A stretch of DNA of 46,706 nt, taken from assembly GCF_022601685.1 (NCBI RefSeq), contig NZ_JAKUML010000019.1, positions 1 through 46,706 on the forward strand, written 5' to 3'. Each line of letters opens with the position of its first letter. The first letter of the stretch is position 1. Position numbers and translations under genes: made by a program. Positions 35,903 to 44,002 of the stretch are shown in pieces. Below the pieces are notes generated by a model, which made no database searches, was not told the DNA's origin, and saw only the letters and a list, made by a program, of their open reading frames with translations. The stretch is from Acinetobacter sedimenti (lineage in GTDB: Bacteria > Pseudomonadota > Gammaproteobacteria > Pseudomonadales > Moraxellaceae).

Positions 35903-36628
35903 ATGAGTGCGAATCAATCTTCTATTTCTCGGCTTTCAAGCAATAACGATACCGATCTCAATACACAACAGGTCTGGACAGCAGTCGATGACTATATCGA
36001 AGCCCACCTCGTTGAAACCAATCCAATATTAGAAAAAACTTTAGAAAATACAGCACGTCAAGGCTATCCAAGCCATCTGCATATTGCGCCAAATCAAGCG
36101 AAGATGCTCACCATGCTCATCAAAATGAATGGTGCAAAGCGTATTTTAGAGTTTGGGACCTTTGCCGCCTATAGCACAATTGTCATGGCGCAAGCGTTGC
36201 CTGAAGATGGCTATATCCTCACCATTGAAAATCGTGATACGCATCATGCCCTCGCCGTAGAAAATATCGAAAATGCAGGATTGTCGAATATCATTGATGC
36301 ACGTCATGGGCGAGCAAGTGAAGTTTTGCAAAGCTTGAGTGATGATACGCCTGCCTTTGACTTTATTTTTATCGATGCAGATAAACAAAGCTATCCTGAA
36401 TATTTAGAGCTGAGTTTAAAGCTTTCTCGTTCAGGGACGATCATCATCATGGACAATGTGATTCGAGCTGCTGATATTATTGATCCTGAGAATCAAAAGC
36501 CAAGTATTGTGGGATTACGTGAGCTATTTCAAGTATTAGAAAATCACCCACAAATCACGGAATGTACTGCAATTCAAACCGTCGGTTGTAAAGGCTATGA
36601 TGGGTTTGCAATGGCAATTGTGAAGTAG
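35903..36628 (+). CDS. SAM-dependent O-methyltransferase (Methyltransf_3 / CCoAOMT-like)
   Basis: A class I Rossmann methyltransferase of 241 residues. It has motif I ILEFGTFAAYST; family consensus EIGTFTGYST has Thr-Gly where Ala-Ala stands here. ILTIENRD binds the ribose, then FIFIDADKQSYPEYLEL and IIIMDNVI hold the metal-site acidic residues. Bacterial relatives methylate small catechol-like molecules. The substrate is unknown. The ATG at 35903 is chosen over an upstream in-frame TTG (35879) in AT-rich leader. It is single and converges with the universal stress protein gene. Confidence 0.88.
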   Translation: MSANQSSISRLSSNNDTDLNTQQVWTAVDDYIEAHLVETNPILEKTLENTARQGYPSHLHIAPNQAKMLTMLIKMNGAKRILEFGTFAAYSTIVMAQALPEDGYILTIENRDTHHALAVENIENAGLSNIIDARHGRASEVLQSLSDDTPAFDFIFIDADKQSYPEYLELSLKLSRSGTIIIMDNVIRAADIIDPENQKPSIVGLRELFQVLENHPQITECTAIQTVGCKGYDGFAMAIVK

Positions 36629-36767
36629 TAGGCATAATCAACTTATGACAAAATCATTTCAAATTGTTTGTATTTTCAGCAACTTGTATAAGAAATAGGT
36701 CAGCTAGTTATTTTTTAAACAAAGCCCTTGAAAGCTTGTTATGACAAAGGCTGTGAGCTTTTATACG

Positions 36768-36800
36768 CACAGTTATCCACAAATTTTGAGGATAACTGTG
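36768..36800. other. hairpin containing a perfect DnaA box
   Basis: CACAGTTATCC (36768-36778) and GGATAACTGTG (36790-36800) are an 11-bp perfect inverted repeat. TTATCCACA, the E. coli R1-type DnaA box, occupies 36773-36781. It lies in a convergent intergenic gap (36629-36886) that holds nothing else clear. Without a T tract it is a poor terminator. Confidence 0.5.
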
Positions 36801-36886
36801 ATTAACTTTTCGAAGCAAATTGAACCCACATCAAACATACAACATTGAGTCATAGAAAATCTTTTAGTGATCAACTAGCAAAGCCT

Positions 36887-37741
36887 TTAGCGGGCAACTA
36901 GCATCGCCACTTCGGATTCTTGGAAAATTTTTAAGGTGGTACTACCCACAAAGAATTGTTGAATACGGCTATGGCTAAACGCACCCATAATCATCATCCC
37001 CAGCTGATGTTGTTTCTGATATTCCAATAAACTTTCGGCAATATCACCGTATAGATATTGGCTCGTGACATTCAGTCCAGAGTATTTTAGATAATCCGTC
37101 GGCTGTGCCAAGATCCCATTTTGATCGCCGACATAAACAATATGACATTCCATATCTTTGAGTAATTCACTTTGCCCAACACGTTTGAGCATGGTTTGGC
37201 AGACTTGAGAATGCTCATAGGCAAATAGAAAACTGCTCGGCGGTATAAACTGCTCACCTATGGTAAATACTGTTGATTTCGTCCCTCGAATTAAACCTTC
37301 AACATTACTTCCTACAGGCTTATTTTTTTCTGCAGCATTTTCTCCAATCTTGCCAATCACAGCGATATCTTCAGGTTGTAGCTCATCAAAACTTTGTTCT
37401 AAAAAATCACCACGACGCTGAATAATCGTCGCTTCAATATCATATTTATTTTTAATCAGTTTGGAGATGTGTTGCAGTAAATCATCACTATATTGCTGAG
37501 CAAGTTCAAACTGCTTCTCATCAAGCTCGGTGAGTTCTTTGAGGAGCATGGCGTTACTTTCAAAGCCAATCACACCACTGATCTCACCCAAATGATAGCT
37601 CGCTGGGCGATAGTCCAAAACTTGCAATAAAACCAATGGTCGTTGAGTCTTTTGAGCGACCCAAACAGCTGCTTCAGCGGTGGCATTAACGCATGGTGAC
37701 GCATCAATACAGGCGACGACTCGCCCTATCACATTGCCCAT
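36887..37741 (-). CDS. universal stress protein with two UspA domains
   Basis: A 284-residue cytoplasmic protein with tandem Usp domains (about 5-160 and 165-284). The first begins VVACIDASPCVNATAEAAVW. The second ends with the ATP-binding pattern MGAFSHSRIQQFFVGSTT. The first copy lacks this full motif, with IGKIGENAAEKNKPVGSNVE instead, so one nucleotide site may be degenerate. Such proteins respond to starvation and oxidative stress. AGGA precedes the ATG. The region 37742-37903 contains only AT-rich sequence and its promoter. Confidence 0.9.
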   Translation of the reverse strand: MGNVIGRVVACIDASPCVNATAEAAVWVAQKTQRPLVLLQVLDYRPASYHLGEISGVIGFESNAMLLKELTELDEKQFELAQQYSDDLLQHISKLIKNKYDIEATIIQRRGDFLEQSFDELQPEDIAVIGKIGENAAEKNKPVGSNVEGLIRGTKSTVFTIGEQFIPPSSFLFAYEHSQVCQTMLKRVGQSELLKDMECHIVYVGDQNGILAQPTDYLKYSGLNVTSQYLYGDIAESLLEYQKQHQLGMMIMGAFSHSRIQQFFVGSTTLKIFQESEVAMLVAR

Positions 37742-37903
37742 ATTAGTCCTCGGTTTTTATTGTTAATTATTTTTATACTAAGCCAAAATCTTGCCATGTA
37801 GTGCTTTTTTTTTAGACTTTATGTAACTTTTTTCAGAGTGCTAAAATTTTTACTGCGTTCATTTTATTTACTTTTTAGCTTCTTATATTCGCTTTCAAGA
37901 GCT

Positions 37904-38530
37904 TTACTTCTTATTTCGGCGATCGCCAATCACTTGTGCAGGATTACCTGCAACTATCGCAAAGTCTGCAACATCTTTCGTCACCTGACTATTCATGCCA
38001 ATTACCGCATGATCGCCAACTCGTACACCATCAACGATACCCACATCAGCACCAATCCACACATCACGACCAATATAAATCCCTTTGGAGCTCACGGCTT
38101 GATCATAGATTGGCGCACCCATTTTCATCCCATGATTAAAGGCATACAGATGTGTATAAGCAGCAAGCCGAGCCTGATCGGCAATCTGAATCCCTGCTCG
38201 ACCACCGTCTAAAGTACAGTGATGATTTATTGCTACTTCAGTGCCAATCGTCAACGGTCCGTGCAGTACGCTATCGGCTGCGACAAAGCTATTATTGCCA
38301 ATACTGATCTTACGACCACGCTCTGCAAAAATATGTGCCAATGGGGAAATAAAACAATTTTCCCCAATTTCCACATCTTCCATCTCTTGCAGATAATCTT
38401 GATAGTCTTGTTGCCATGACTTCGCCCACGCAAGATGTTTATCTTTGAGTCGCCAATACAACCACGGCATATAATTCAGCCGATGTTTATGCTGTTCACG
38501 GTATTTTAATAAAGGATCGGAATCTGTCAT
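37904..38530 (-). CDS. left-handed beta-helix (hexapeptide) acyltransferase
   Basis: A 208-residue protein with a helical N-terminal region (about 1-55). Hexapeptide repeats follow: VEIGENCFISPLAHIF, ISIGNNSFVAADSVL, IGTEVAINHHCTLDGG, IYIGRDVWIGADVGIVDGVRVGDHAVIGMNSQVTKD, ending VAGNPAQVIGDR. This is the LbetaH acetyltransferase pattern of the MaaT/WbbJ type. The acceptor is unknown, perhaps a sugar. The ATG at 38528-38530 has GAAG 6 bases before it. It starts 15 bp after the YigZ gene, an operon. Confidence 0.88.
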   Translation of the reverse strand: MTDSDPLLKYREQHKHRLNYMPWLYWRLKDKHLAWAKSWQQDYQDYLQEMEDVEIGENCFISPLAHIFAERGRKISIGNNSFVAADSVLHGPLTIGTEVAINHHCTLDGGRAGIQIADQARLAAYTHLYAFNHGMKMGAPIYDQAVSSKGIYIGRDVWIGADVGIVDGVRVGDHAVIGMNSQVTKDVADFAIVAGNPAQVIGDRRNKK

Positions 38531-38545
38531 ATTAGACTTCAAAAT

Positions 38546-39133
38546 TTAAAGGTTATCTTGAATAGATAACTGCTCTCGTCCACGAGTGAGATTCTGCAAA
38601 AATGGATTAATCACGTCGATCTGATCATCAGTCATTTCCGCAGTTATCAACACACCATCTGCTAAATAATCTGCCTGAAAAGCTATCTCTAACTGTTGAA
38701 GTTCATATTCAATCTTTGCTAATTCACCAAACTCACAATGCAACTGCACCGATTGCGTGGCGATCAATTCTATTCGCTCAGCCAACTGAATCGCCTGACT
38801 TGCGCAACCGCCATAGGCACGTACCAAACCGCCTTTACCAAGCTTCACACCACCATACCAACGATTGACTAGAATCAATACATTGGTCAAATTCTGCCCT
38901 TCAATCACAGTAAGGATTGGACGCCCTGCTGTACCCGATGGCTCACCGTCATCATTAAAGCGCACATCATGTCCAATTTTCCATGCCCAACATTGATGCG
39001 TCGTGGTGTGATCTCGATAAGACTCTAAAAAATCTTTTACCGCTTGCTCAGAACTTACAGGCACAGCAAAGGCTTGAAAGCGACTTTTTTTCACTTCCAA
39101 ATTGGCTTCGATAATCGCGCTAATACTGTACAT
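38546..39133 (-). CDS. yigZ: YigZ/IMPACT-family protein
   Basis: A 195-residue protein with the UPF0029 domain: CWAWKIGHDVRFNDDGEPSGTAGRPIL, then VNRWYGGVKLGKGGLVRAYGGCA. A short C-terminal DUF1949-like part (about 130-195) follows. Related to eukaryotic IMPACT, which modulates translation-stress kinases; the bacterial role is unclear. The ATG at 39131-39133 is chosen. Upstream in-frame TTG at 39191-39193 lacks support and overlaps the divergent gene's region. It is first of the operon with the acyltransferase. Confidence 0.9.
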   Translation of the reverse strand: MYSISAIIEANLEVKKSRFQAFAVPVSSEQAVKDFLESYRDHTTTHQCWAWKIGHDVRFNDDGEPSGTAGRPILTVIEGQNLTNVLILVNRWYGGVKLGKGGLVRAYGGCASQAIQLAERIELIATQSVQLHCEFGELAKIEYELQQLEIAFQADYLADGVLITAEMTDDQIDVINPFLQNLTRGREQLSIQDNL

Positions 39134-39366
39134 GAAAGATGGGATACCAAATATTTGTCTGAACAGATGGACGCTATCATATCCATTCAACACGCTTTAT
39201 GCAAAATGTGGATGCTGCGAATCATACTGATTTGCACGACCTTAGCGAGTTGATTTCAGATCACTTTTTAAAACAAACTGCATCGAACTTATACAAAACT
39301 TTGCTTTTTTATGAACTGTTTTTTGTTAATTTGAAAAGACAGATTGATTCAAATAAGGAAAACTCA

Positions 39367-39720
39367 ATGTCACACTTTGCGCATAAACCGAATTACTTTT
39401 TCTTATCACACACTTTGGTCGGTTTCTTAACCAATAAAATCCAACAAGCTGGGGAGCTGAGTGAGTTGACGATTGATCTTAAAGATATTTTTAGCTTATT
39501 CCATCAAGACCTCGCGTCAACGACGAGTAACTTGGAAGGAATTATCAATATCGCCGACAATTATCACGTAGGTACGGAAAGTCCTGAATATCGTTTAATT
39601 TCGAGCTATAAAATCCATGCTGAGAGTAATACGGTGACTTTTCACTTTAGCCCGAAATCTGTGCAAGCATTGCAACAAGGTCAAGCGCTGATTGCACCTG
39701 ATGCGAATAATTATGAGTAA
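39367..39720 (+). CDS. hypothetical protein, 117 aa
   Basis: Not recognised. It is a soluble-looking, mostly helical protein starting MSHFAHKPNYFFLSHTLVG, with no signal peptide or conserved metal motif. The ATG at 39367 has AAGGA 7-8 bases upstream. The frame continues upstream to an ATG at 39199, but that would overlap the yigZ promoter region and has no good site. A strong terminator follows. Confidence 0.72.
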   Translation: MSHFAHKPNYFFLSHTLVGFLTNKIQQAGELSELTIDLKDIFSLFHQDLASTTSNLEGIINIADNYHVGTESPEYRLISSYKIHAESNTVTFHFSPKSVQALQQGQALIAPDANNYE

Positions 39721-39753
39721 TACCAGTAAACATCAAGATGAATTCTGATGTAT

Positions 39754-39780
39754 TTGGGGACAACCCGTCCCCAATTTTTT
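39754..39780 (+). terminator. rho-independent terminator
   Basis: TTGGGGAC, 5-base loop, GTCCCCAA, TTTTTT; ends the 117-aa gene. Confidence 0.88.
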
Positions 39781-39816
39781 AGCGACATCTAAAGTCGATC
39801 AAATGAATTTTCAGTT

Positions 39817-40698
39817 CTACACCCAAATCACCAAAATCGCCGCCACAACCACTAAGAATAATCCCAAATGATCGCTTTTTGCCAACTTCTCTTTAAAGAA
39901 AAATGCAGAAATCACCAAACTAAATAAAATCTCAATCTGCCCTAGCGTCTTCACCAATGCCACGCTTTGAATACTCATCGCACTAAACCAACCTAACGAA
40001 GCGAGAAAACTGCAAATGCTTACCTTAAACGTCAGACATTTGTTCAGCCACATTTTCTGCAAAGTCTGCACGTTAAAGATGCCTAAAAATATCAGCATTA
40101 TCGTCGCTTGAAAGCCAATCACTAAACACAGCACCCACGCCGCTCGAATTAGAAAAGGTAAACTTCCAAGCTCTAAGCTCGCTTCACGTACTAATAATGA
40201 TGTGATTGCAAAACTCAAACCACTACCGATACCAATGCTTAAAGTCTGCCAAGACAGTTTAATTTGCCCCGTACCCTTACTCAGTAGAAAAACAGCAATA
40301 CCACCAATCAAAACCCCCAACCAACCAAAGCCATCGAGATATTCCTGCAAAAACAGCACACCAATGATTGCTGCCAATATGGCTTCACTCTTCGCCAAGC
40401 CAACGCCGATCGCATAATTCTTTTGTTTAAATAGCATCACCATTAGAGCTGTTGCTAAGATTTGACTTAATCCTGCAATGACAATGTATATCCAAAATCG
40501 AGGTGTGAAATCTACACTTTCAATTTGAGGCGCTTGCTGATAAAGCAGAAATAGATACGCAATCGCAAAAGGCCATGCAAAAATAAATCGAGCTAAGGTA
40601 ACACCGTAGACATCGACATGATGACTGAGTTGCTTTTGAAAGGCATTGCGCCATGCCTGCATAAACGCCGCCATGACCGTAAAAGCAATCCACGCCAT
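39817..40698 (-). CDS. EamA-family (DMT) transporter
   Basis: About ten membrane helices in 293 residues, organised as two five-helix EamA repeats (about 1-140 and 150-293). The second includes AITSLLVREASLELG. These export or import amino acids, nucleotides or drugs; the substrate is unknown. The ATG at 40696-40698 lies after a GGGGGAG run, with only about 3 bases between. An in-frame GTG at 40708-40710 lacks a site. The leader to 40855 shows no other element. Confidence 0.88.
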   Translation of the reverse strand: MAWIAFTVMAAFMQAWRNAFQKQLSHHVDVYGVTLARFIFAWPFAIAYLFLLYQQAPQIESVDFTPRFWIYIVIAGLSQILATALMVMLFKQKNYAIGVGLAKSEAILAAIIGVLFLQEYLDGFGWLGVLIGGIAVFLLSKGTGQIKLSWQTLSIGIGSGLSFAITSLLVREASLELGSLPFLIRAAWVLCLVIGFQATIMLIFLGIFNVQTLQKMWLNKCLTFKVSICSFLASLGWFSAMSIQSVALVKTLGQIEILFSLVISAFFFKEKLAKSDHLGLFLVVVAAILVIWV

Positions 40699-40855
40699 CT
40701 TCTCCCCCACAATCTAAATATTTACTTTGTCAGTCGCTATATCTGTATACATCAATCCACACATCATCGTCTAAGTGACGCATCGACCAACTGCATTATA
40801 TTAATCCATTATCTTTGCAAATTTTTTCTTATTTTTCATATTTATAATTTCTGAA

Positions 40856-41134
40856 TCACTGCTCGGTATACTCAGGTTCACGCTTAATATTTTGTAATGG
40901 GATATCCAAATTCATGCGCAAATCTGCTTGTGTATCTCGAACTTCGTTATACATCGTGGCATTAAACTGTGCAATTTTACTCAGTGTAATCGGATCATCA
41001 ATATTCAGCTGATTTCGGAATTGATGATTAATTGGCAAATTTAATTGTTCATCAAACTCATAGTACACTTCCCCATCGAAATAGATTTTCAACGGCACTG
41101 TATATTGGCGTTTGAGGTCAAACGGCAGGGACAT
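40856..41134 (-). CDS. hypothetical protein, 92 aa
   Basis: Not recognised. It is acidic and hydrophilic, with YTVPLKIYFDGEVYYEFDEQLNLPI, without membrane segments. Its start lies inside the end of the 48-aa membrane protein gene (17-bp overlap), so translation is probably coupled. There is no strong ribosome binding site of its own. Joint expression suggests the two act together. Confidence 0.72.
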   Translation of the reverse strand: MSLPFDLKRQYTVPLKIYFDGEVYYEFDEQLNLPINHQFRNQLNIDDPITLSKIAQFNATMYNEVRDTQADLRMNLDIPLQNIKREPEYTEQ

Positions 41135-41264
41135 TTTTACAGCTTGGTTTTATAAACAGAACATAGATGCTAAAGTGCCGAAATACAAATATCGCAAGCG
41201 CAACACCGAGAATCGTTGCCAAAATAATAAATACAGATACGCCAAATAAATTTTTAACTTGCAA
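41118..41264 (-). CDS. small single-pass membrane protein, 48 aa
   Basis: A short frame starting with TTG at 41262-41264, AAGGA seven bases upstream (41272-41276 on the plus strand). It encodes one transmembrane helix (VSVFIILATILGVALAIFVF) flanked by QVKNLF and a basic, cysteine-containing tail (FIKPSCK). It ends inside the start of the 92-aa gene. No ATG is available in the frame. Membrane topology and the overlap are seen directly; the function is unknown. Confidence 0.6.
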   Translation of the reverse strand: MQVKNLFGVSVFIILATILGVALAIFVFRHFSIYVLFIKPSCKNVPAV

Positions 41265-41401
41265 ATCCAGATCCTTGATCGCAATTTCTTTGGCTTTACT
41301 TTAACGGAAATTTTTTTACACTAATGCAATAATTTGAACAAGTTATGCTAATTGTTTGTGAAATTATGTGAATGGCTGATGAAGTTGAAACTTATATCAA
41401 T

Positions 41402-41425
41402 AAAAAACCCAGTCCGAAGACTGGG
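41402..41425 (-). terminator. rho-independent terminator of the GAPDH gene
   Basis: CCCAGTC / GACTGGG with a 4-base loop (TTCG on the minus strand), then TTTTTT. It lies 125 bp after the stop. Confidence 0.85.
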
Positions 41426-41455
41426 CTAAATCTGAATGAAAACCTATTCAATAAA

Positions 41456-41540
41456 GCATTTAATGGTCATTCGAGGCAATCGAGCGATGGTGTACTTGCC
41501 GTACATCAAGCGAGATTAACGATGAAGTGCCGAAAAATGC
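41456..41540. repeat. 85-bp imperfect palindromic repeat (copy B)
   Basis: Outer arms GCATTT (41456-41461) and AAATGC (41535-41540). An inner hairpin is formed by GCGATGGTGTAC and GTACATCAAGCG around TTGCC (about 41484-41512). It contains AGCGAGATTAACGATG (41509-41524), matching the core of copy A with one mismatch. It lies in the 3' region of the GAPDH gene, before its terminator. Confidence 0.55.
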
Positions 41541-41549
41541 GAACTTGAA

Positions 41550-43001
41550 TTATTTTTCAGCAGGTACTTTCGGGTAACTCACATCACACATTTGCTCTGC
41601 GATACGCAATACTTGGCAGCTGTAGCCAACTTCATTGTCATACCAAACATATGCAGTCAAATGGTTGCCAGATGAAATCGTCGCTTGCGCATCAAATACA
41701 CCCGCAGTACGTGAACCAATAAAATCACTCGATACCACTTCAGTAGAATTGGTAAAGCCGATTTGACCTTGTAGATTCGATACAATCGAGATTTGACGAA
41801 TATATTCGTTCACTTCGTCACGATCAGCAGGATTTTCAAGCGTTAAGTTCAAGATCGCAAGTGATACGTTTGGCGTTGGTACACGTACTGAGTTACCAGT
41901 CAATTTACCTTTAAGCTGTGGCAATGCTTTGGCAACGGCTTTGGCTGCACCAGTTTCAGTGATCACCATGTTCAAGGTCGCAGCACGACCACGACGATCT
42001 GCCTTGTGATAGTTATCAATCAAGTTTTGATCGTTCGTGAATGAGTGAACCGTTTCAACGTGACCATTGATCACTTTGTATTTTTCATCAATCACTTTAA
42101 GTACAGGTGTAATGGCATTGGTAGTACAGCTTGCTGCAGAGATAATTTTGTCTTCATCTAAGATATCTGCTTGGTTTACGCCGTATACAACATTTTTCAT
42201 GTCGCCTTTACCAGGTGCAGTCAATACAACACGGTTAATACCTGCGCATTGTAAGTGTTGGCTCAAACCATCAACATCACGCCATTTACCTGTGTTGTCG
42301 ATCAATAGCGCATCTTTAATACCATAAGCGGTATAGTCGATTTCGCTTGGGCTAGACGCATAGATCACTTTTATAAAGTTACCATTGGCAATGATCGCTT
42401 CGTTTTCTTCATCCACAGAGATCGTCCCTGCAAATGAACCGTGAATCGAATCACGGCGTAGCAACGATGCACGCTTTTCCAAATCACCATCAGCAGTTTT
42501 ACGCACAACGATCGCTTTTAAGCTCAAGCCACGACCAAGACCAGATTGACCAATGATCAAACGTGCCAAGATACGACCGATACGACCAAAGCCATACAAT
42601 ACAACGTCTTTAGTTTCGCAAGTTTGTGGTTGATCTTCGATTGATTTCACTGCATTGGCAACAAATGCGTCAACGTCACCGCCTTGTGCTTTGTATTCAA
42701 TCGCCAATTTACCCAAATCCACTTCCGCAGAACCGATATTGTCGATCTTGACCAAAGCTTCAAGTAGTGGAATCGTATCTACAACAGAAAGCTCAACATC
42801 CATCATACGAGTACGACGGTGTGCTTTCAAAATTTGAATCACAGAGCGATTCACCAATGAGCGAGCATAGATAGAAGTGACAATATTTTTTTCACGATAT
42901 AACTGACCAATTAAAGCGATCATGCGCTCGGCAATTTCTTCGCGGTTTTTCCAACGACCTTGATGTTCTTGATGTAGGGCGATGATAGTGTCTTTACTCA
43001 C
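41550..43001 (-). CDS. glyceraldehyde-3-phosphate dehydrogenase, long form with N-terminal extension
   Basis: The C-terminal ~350 residues are a type I GAPDH: VVLYGFGRIGRILARLI (NAD), SAASCTTNAITP with the nucleophile C292, then VETVHSFTNDQNLID and a YDNEVGYSCQVLRIAEQM ending. A ~130-residue N-terminal extension precedes it, with no membrane or signal feature. This long form occurs in Acinetobacter and related genera; its extension has an unknown role. In organisms without a full glycolysis it is likely gluconeogenic. The ATG at 42999-43001 is chosen. Alternative naming (gap, gapB-like) is avoided. Confidence 0.9.
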   Translation of the reverse strand: MSKDTIIALHQEHQGRWKNREEIAERMIALIGQLYREKNIVTSIYARSLVNRSVIQILKAHRRTRMMDVELSVVDTIPLLEALVKIDNIGSAEVDLGKLAIEYKAQGGDVDAFVANAVKSIEDQPQTCETKDVVLYGFGRIGRILARLIIGQSGLGRGLSLKAIVVRKTADGDLEKRASLLRRDSIHGSFAGTISVDEENEAIIANGNFIKVIYASSPSEIDYTAYGIKDALLIDNTGKWRDVDGLSQHLQCAGINRVVLTAPGKGDMKNVVYGVNQADILDEDKIISAASCTTNAITPVLKVIDEKYKVINGHVETVHSFTNDQNLIDNYHKADRRGRAATLNMVITETGAAKAVAKALPQLKGKLTGNSVRVPTPNVSLAILNLTLENPADRDEVNEYIRQISIVSNLQGQIGFTNSTEVVSSDFIGSRTAGVFDAQATISSGNHLTAYVWYDNEVGYSCQVLRIAEQMCDVSYPKVPAEK

Positions 43002-43182
43002 GGATGACGTCCTCTAGTGAAGGTAGGTGAAACTATTGTAATGCTTGACCTGCGATCTGCATTGCCAAAATACAATGTTTCTAAAAAATGCCCACATTCT
43101 AAAGTAAAATGATTATTTTTAAAATCAAAATTGAAAATTATTCGGTGTTGATCAATAAACTGCCAAATTCTGAACTGTAAGA

Positions 43183-43213
43183 TTAGGGTCTGTGAAATGT
43201 CAAGTGACCCTAA
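43183..43213 (-). other. hairpin spanning the lipocalin stop codon
   Basis: TTAGGGTC (43183-43190) and GACCCTAA (43206-43213) make an 8-bp stem including the TAG stop. No T tract follows, so it is only a possible terminator. Confidence 0.35.
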
Positions 43214-43821
43214 GAAAGCATCTTAATCTTCGATGGTACCGCTTGCGGATTGTGATCAACAAAAATCATATTATCAGTATCAAAACCTTGCTCACGTGCA
43301 AAATCCAAATACTCATCGACAATACAAGCATCTAGAGTTGGTTGGCGTGAAAATAACCATAGCCGTGTGCGCTTTTTATTACCCACTAAACAGACTTGAT
43401 ACACCTCATCAATACGCATAATCCAAAAATTGGTTTTTTTCGGTTTTTTTAAGACTTTCGGTGTGTAACTCACAAGATACTGGCTATTATCAGGTGGATT
43501 TTTCACGATCGCTTCACCTGAGAGCTGAATCACTCGCCCTTCTTTGGTCTGATAACGTAGATTGGTCGATAGCTTATTTTTCGCCACGACATGATATTCA
43601 TAAGTAATATGATGAAATGATTTGCGCTCAAGGCTCACTGGCTTACGTGCAATCTCAAACCATGTCCCGCTAAAGCGATGCAAATCAACATTGCTCGCCA
43701 CTTGCATTTTTTTCGGAATCATTCCCCATACGATACGTCCGATACCTACAGTTGCTAAGGCAGCAGCACCGATTGCAATCTTAATTCCACGGAATTGTTT
43801 TTCTTGGCTTGTGATACTCAT
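43210..43821 (-). CDS. lipocalin (Blc-like), membrane-anchored
   Basis: 203 residues. A hydrophobic N-terminal helix (about 13-34; KIAIGAAALATVGIGRIVWGM) precedes a lipocalin barrel with GTWFEIARKP (GxW motif, 52-54) and VYQVCLVGNKKRTRLWLFSRQP. Blc relatives bind fatty acids or lysophospholipids at the envelope. There is no lipobox cysteine, so anchoring here would be by an uncleaved helix. The ATG at 43819-43821 is chosen; upstream TTG or GTG codons in AT-rich sequence are rejected. Confidence 0.9.
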   Translation of the reverse strand: MSITSQEKQFRGIKIAIGAAALATVGIGRIVWGMIPKKMQVASNVDLHRFSGTWFEIARKPVSLERKSFHHITYEYHVVAKNKLSTNLRYQTKEGRVIQLSGEAIVKNPPDNSQYLVSYTPKVLKKPKKTNFWIMRIDEVYQVCLVGNKKRTRLWLFSRQPTLDACIVDEYLDFAREQGFDTDNMIFVDHNPQAVPSKIKMLS

Positions 43822-44002
43822 ATTTACGTAAAAATCCCTACTCGCACACTTTCGTCTTCGTATTTGTGCTACAAAATATAGAGTAAAACACCTATTTTTG
43901 ACAAGGGTATTGTCGAACAATTCCCAAGTCTTATTTCTGTCATATTAAAATGAACAAAAATTTATATAAAATGAATAACTTAATTTTCAAATTCTCTAAA
44001 AA

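Noticed and set aside
37838..38212. 124-codon plus-strand frame over the acyltransferase
   Set aside because: Antisense shadow of the hexapeptide protein; low-complexity His/Thr/Asn translation and no binding site.
39199..39366. Longer start of the 117-aa protein
   Set aside because: Would begin next to the divergent yigZ start without a binding site; AAGGA precedes the later ATG.
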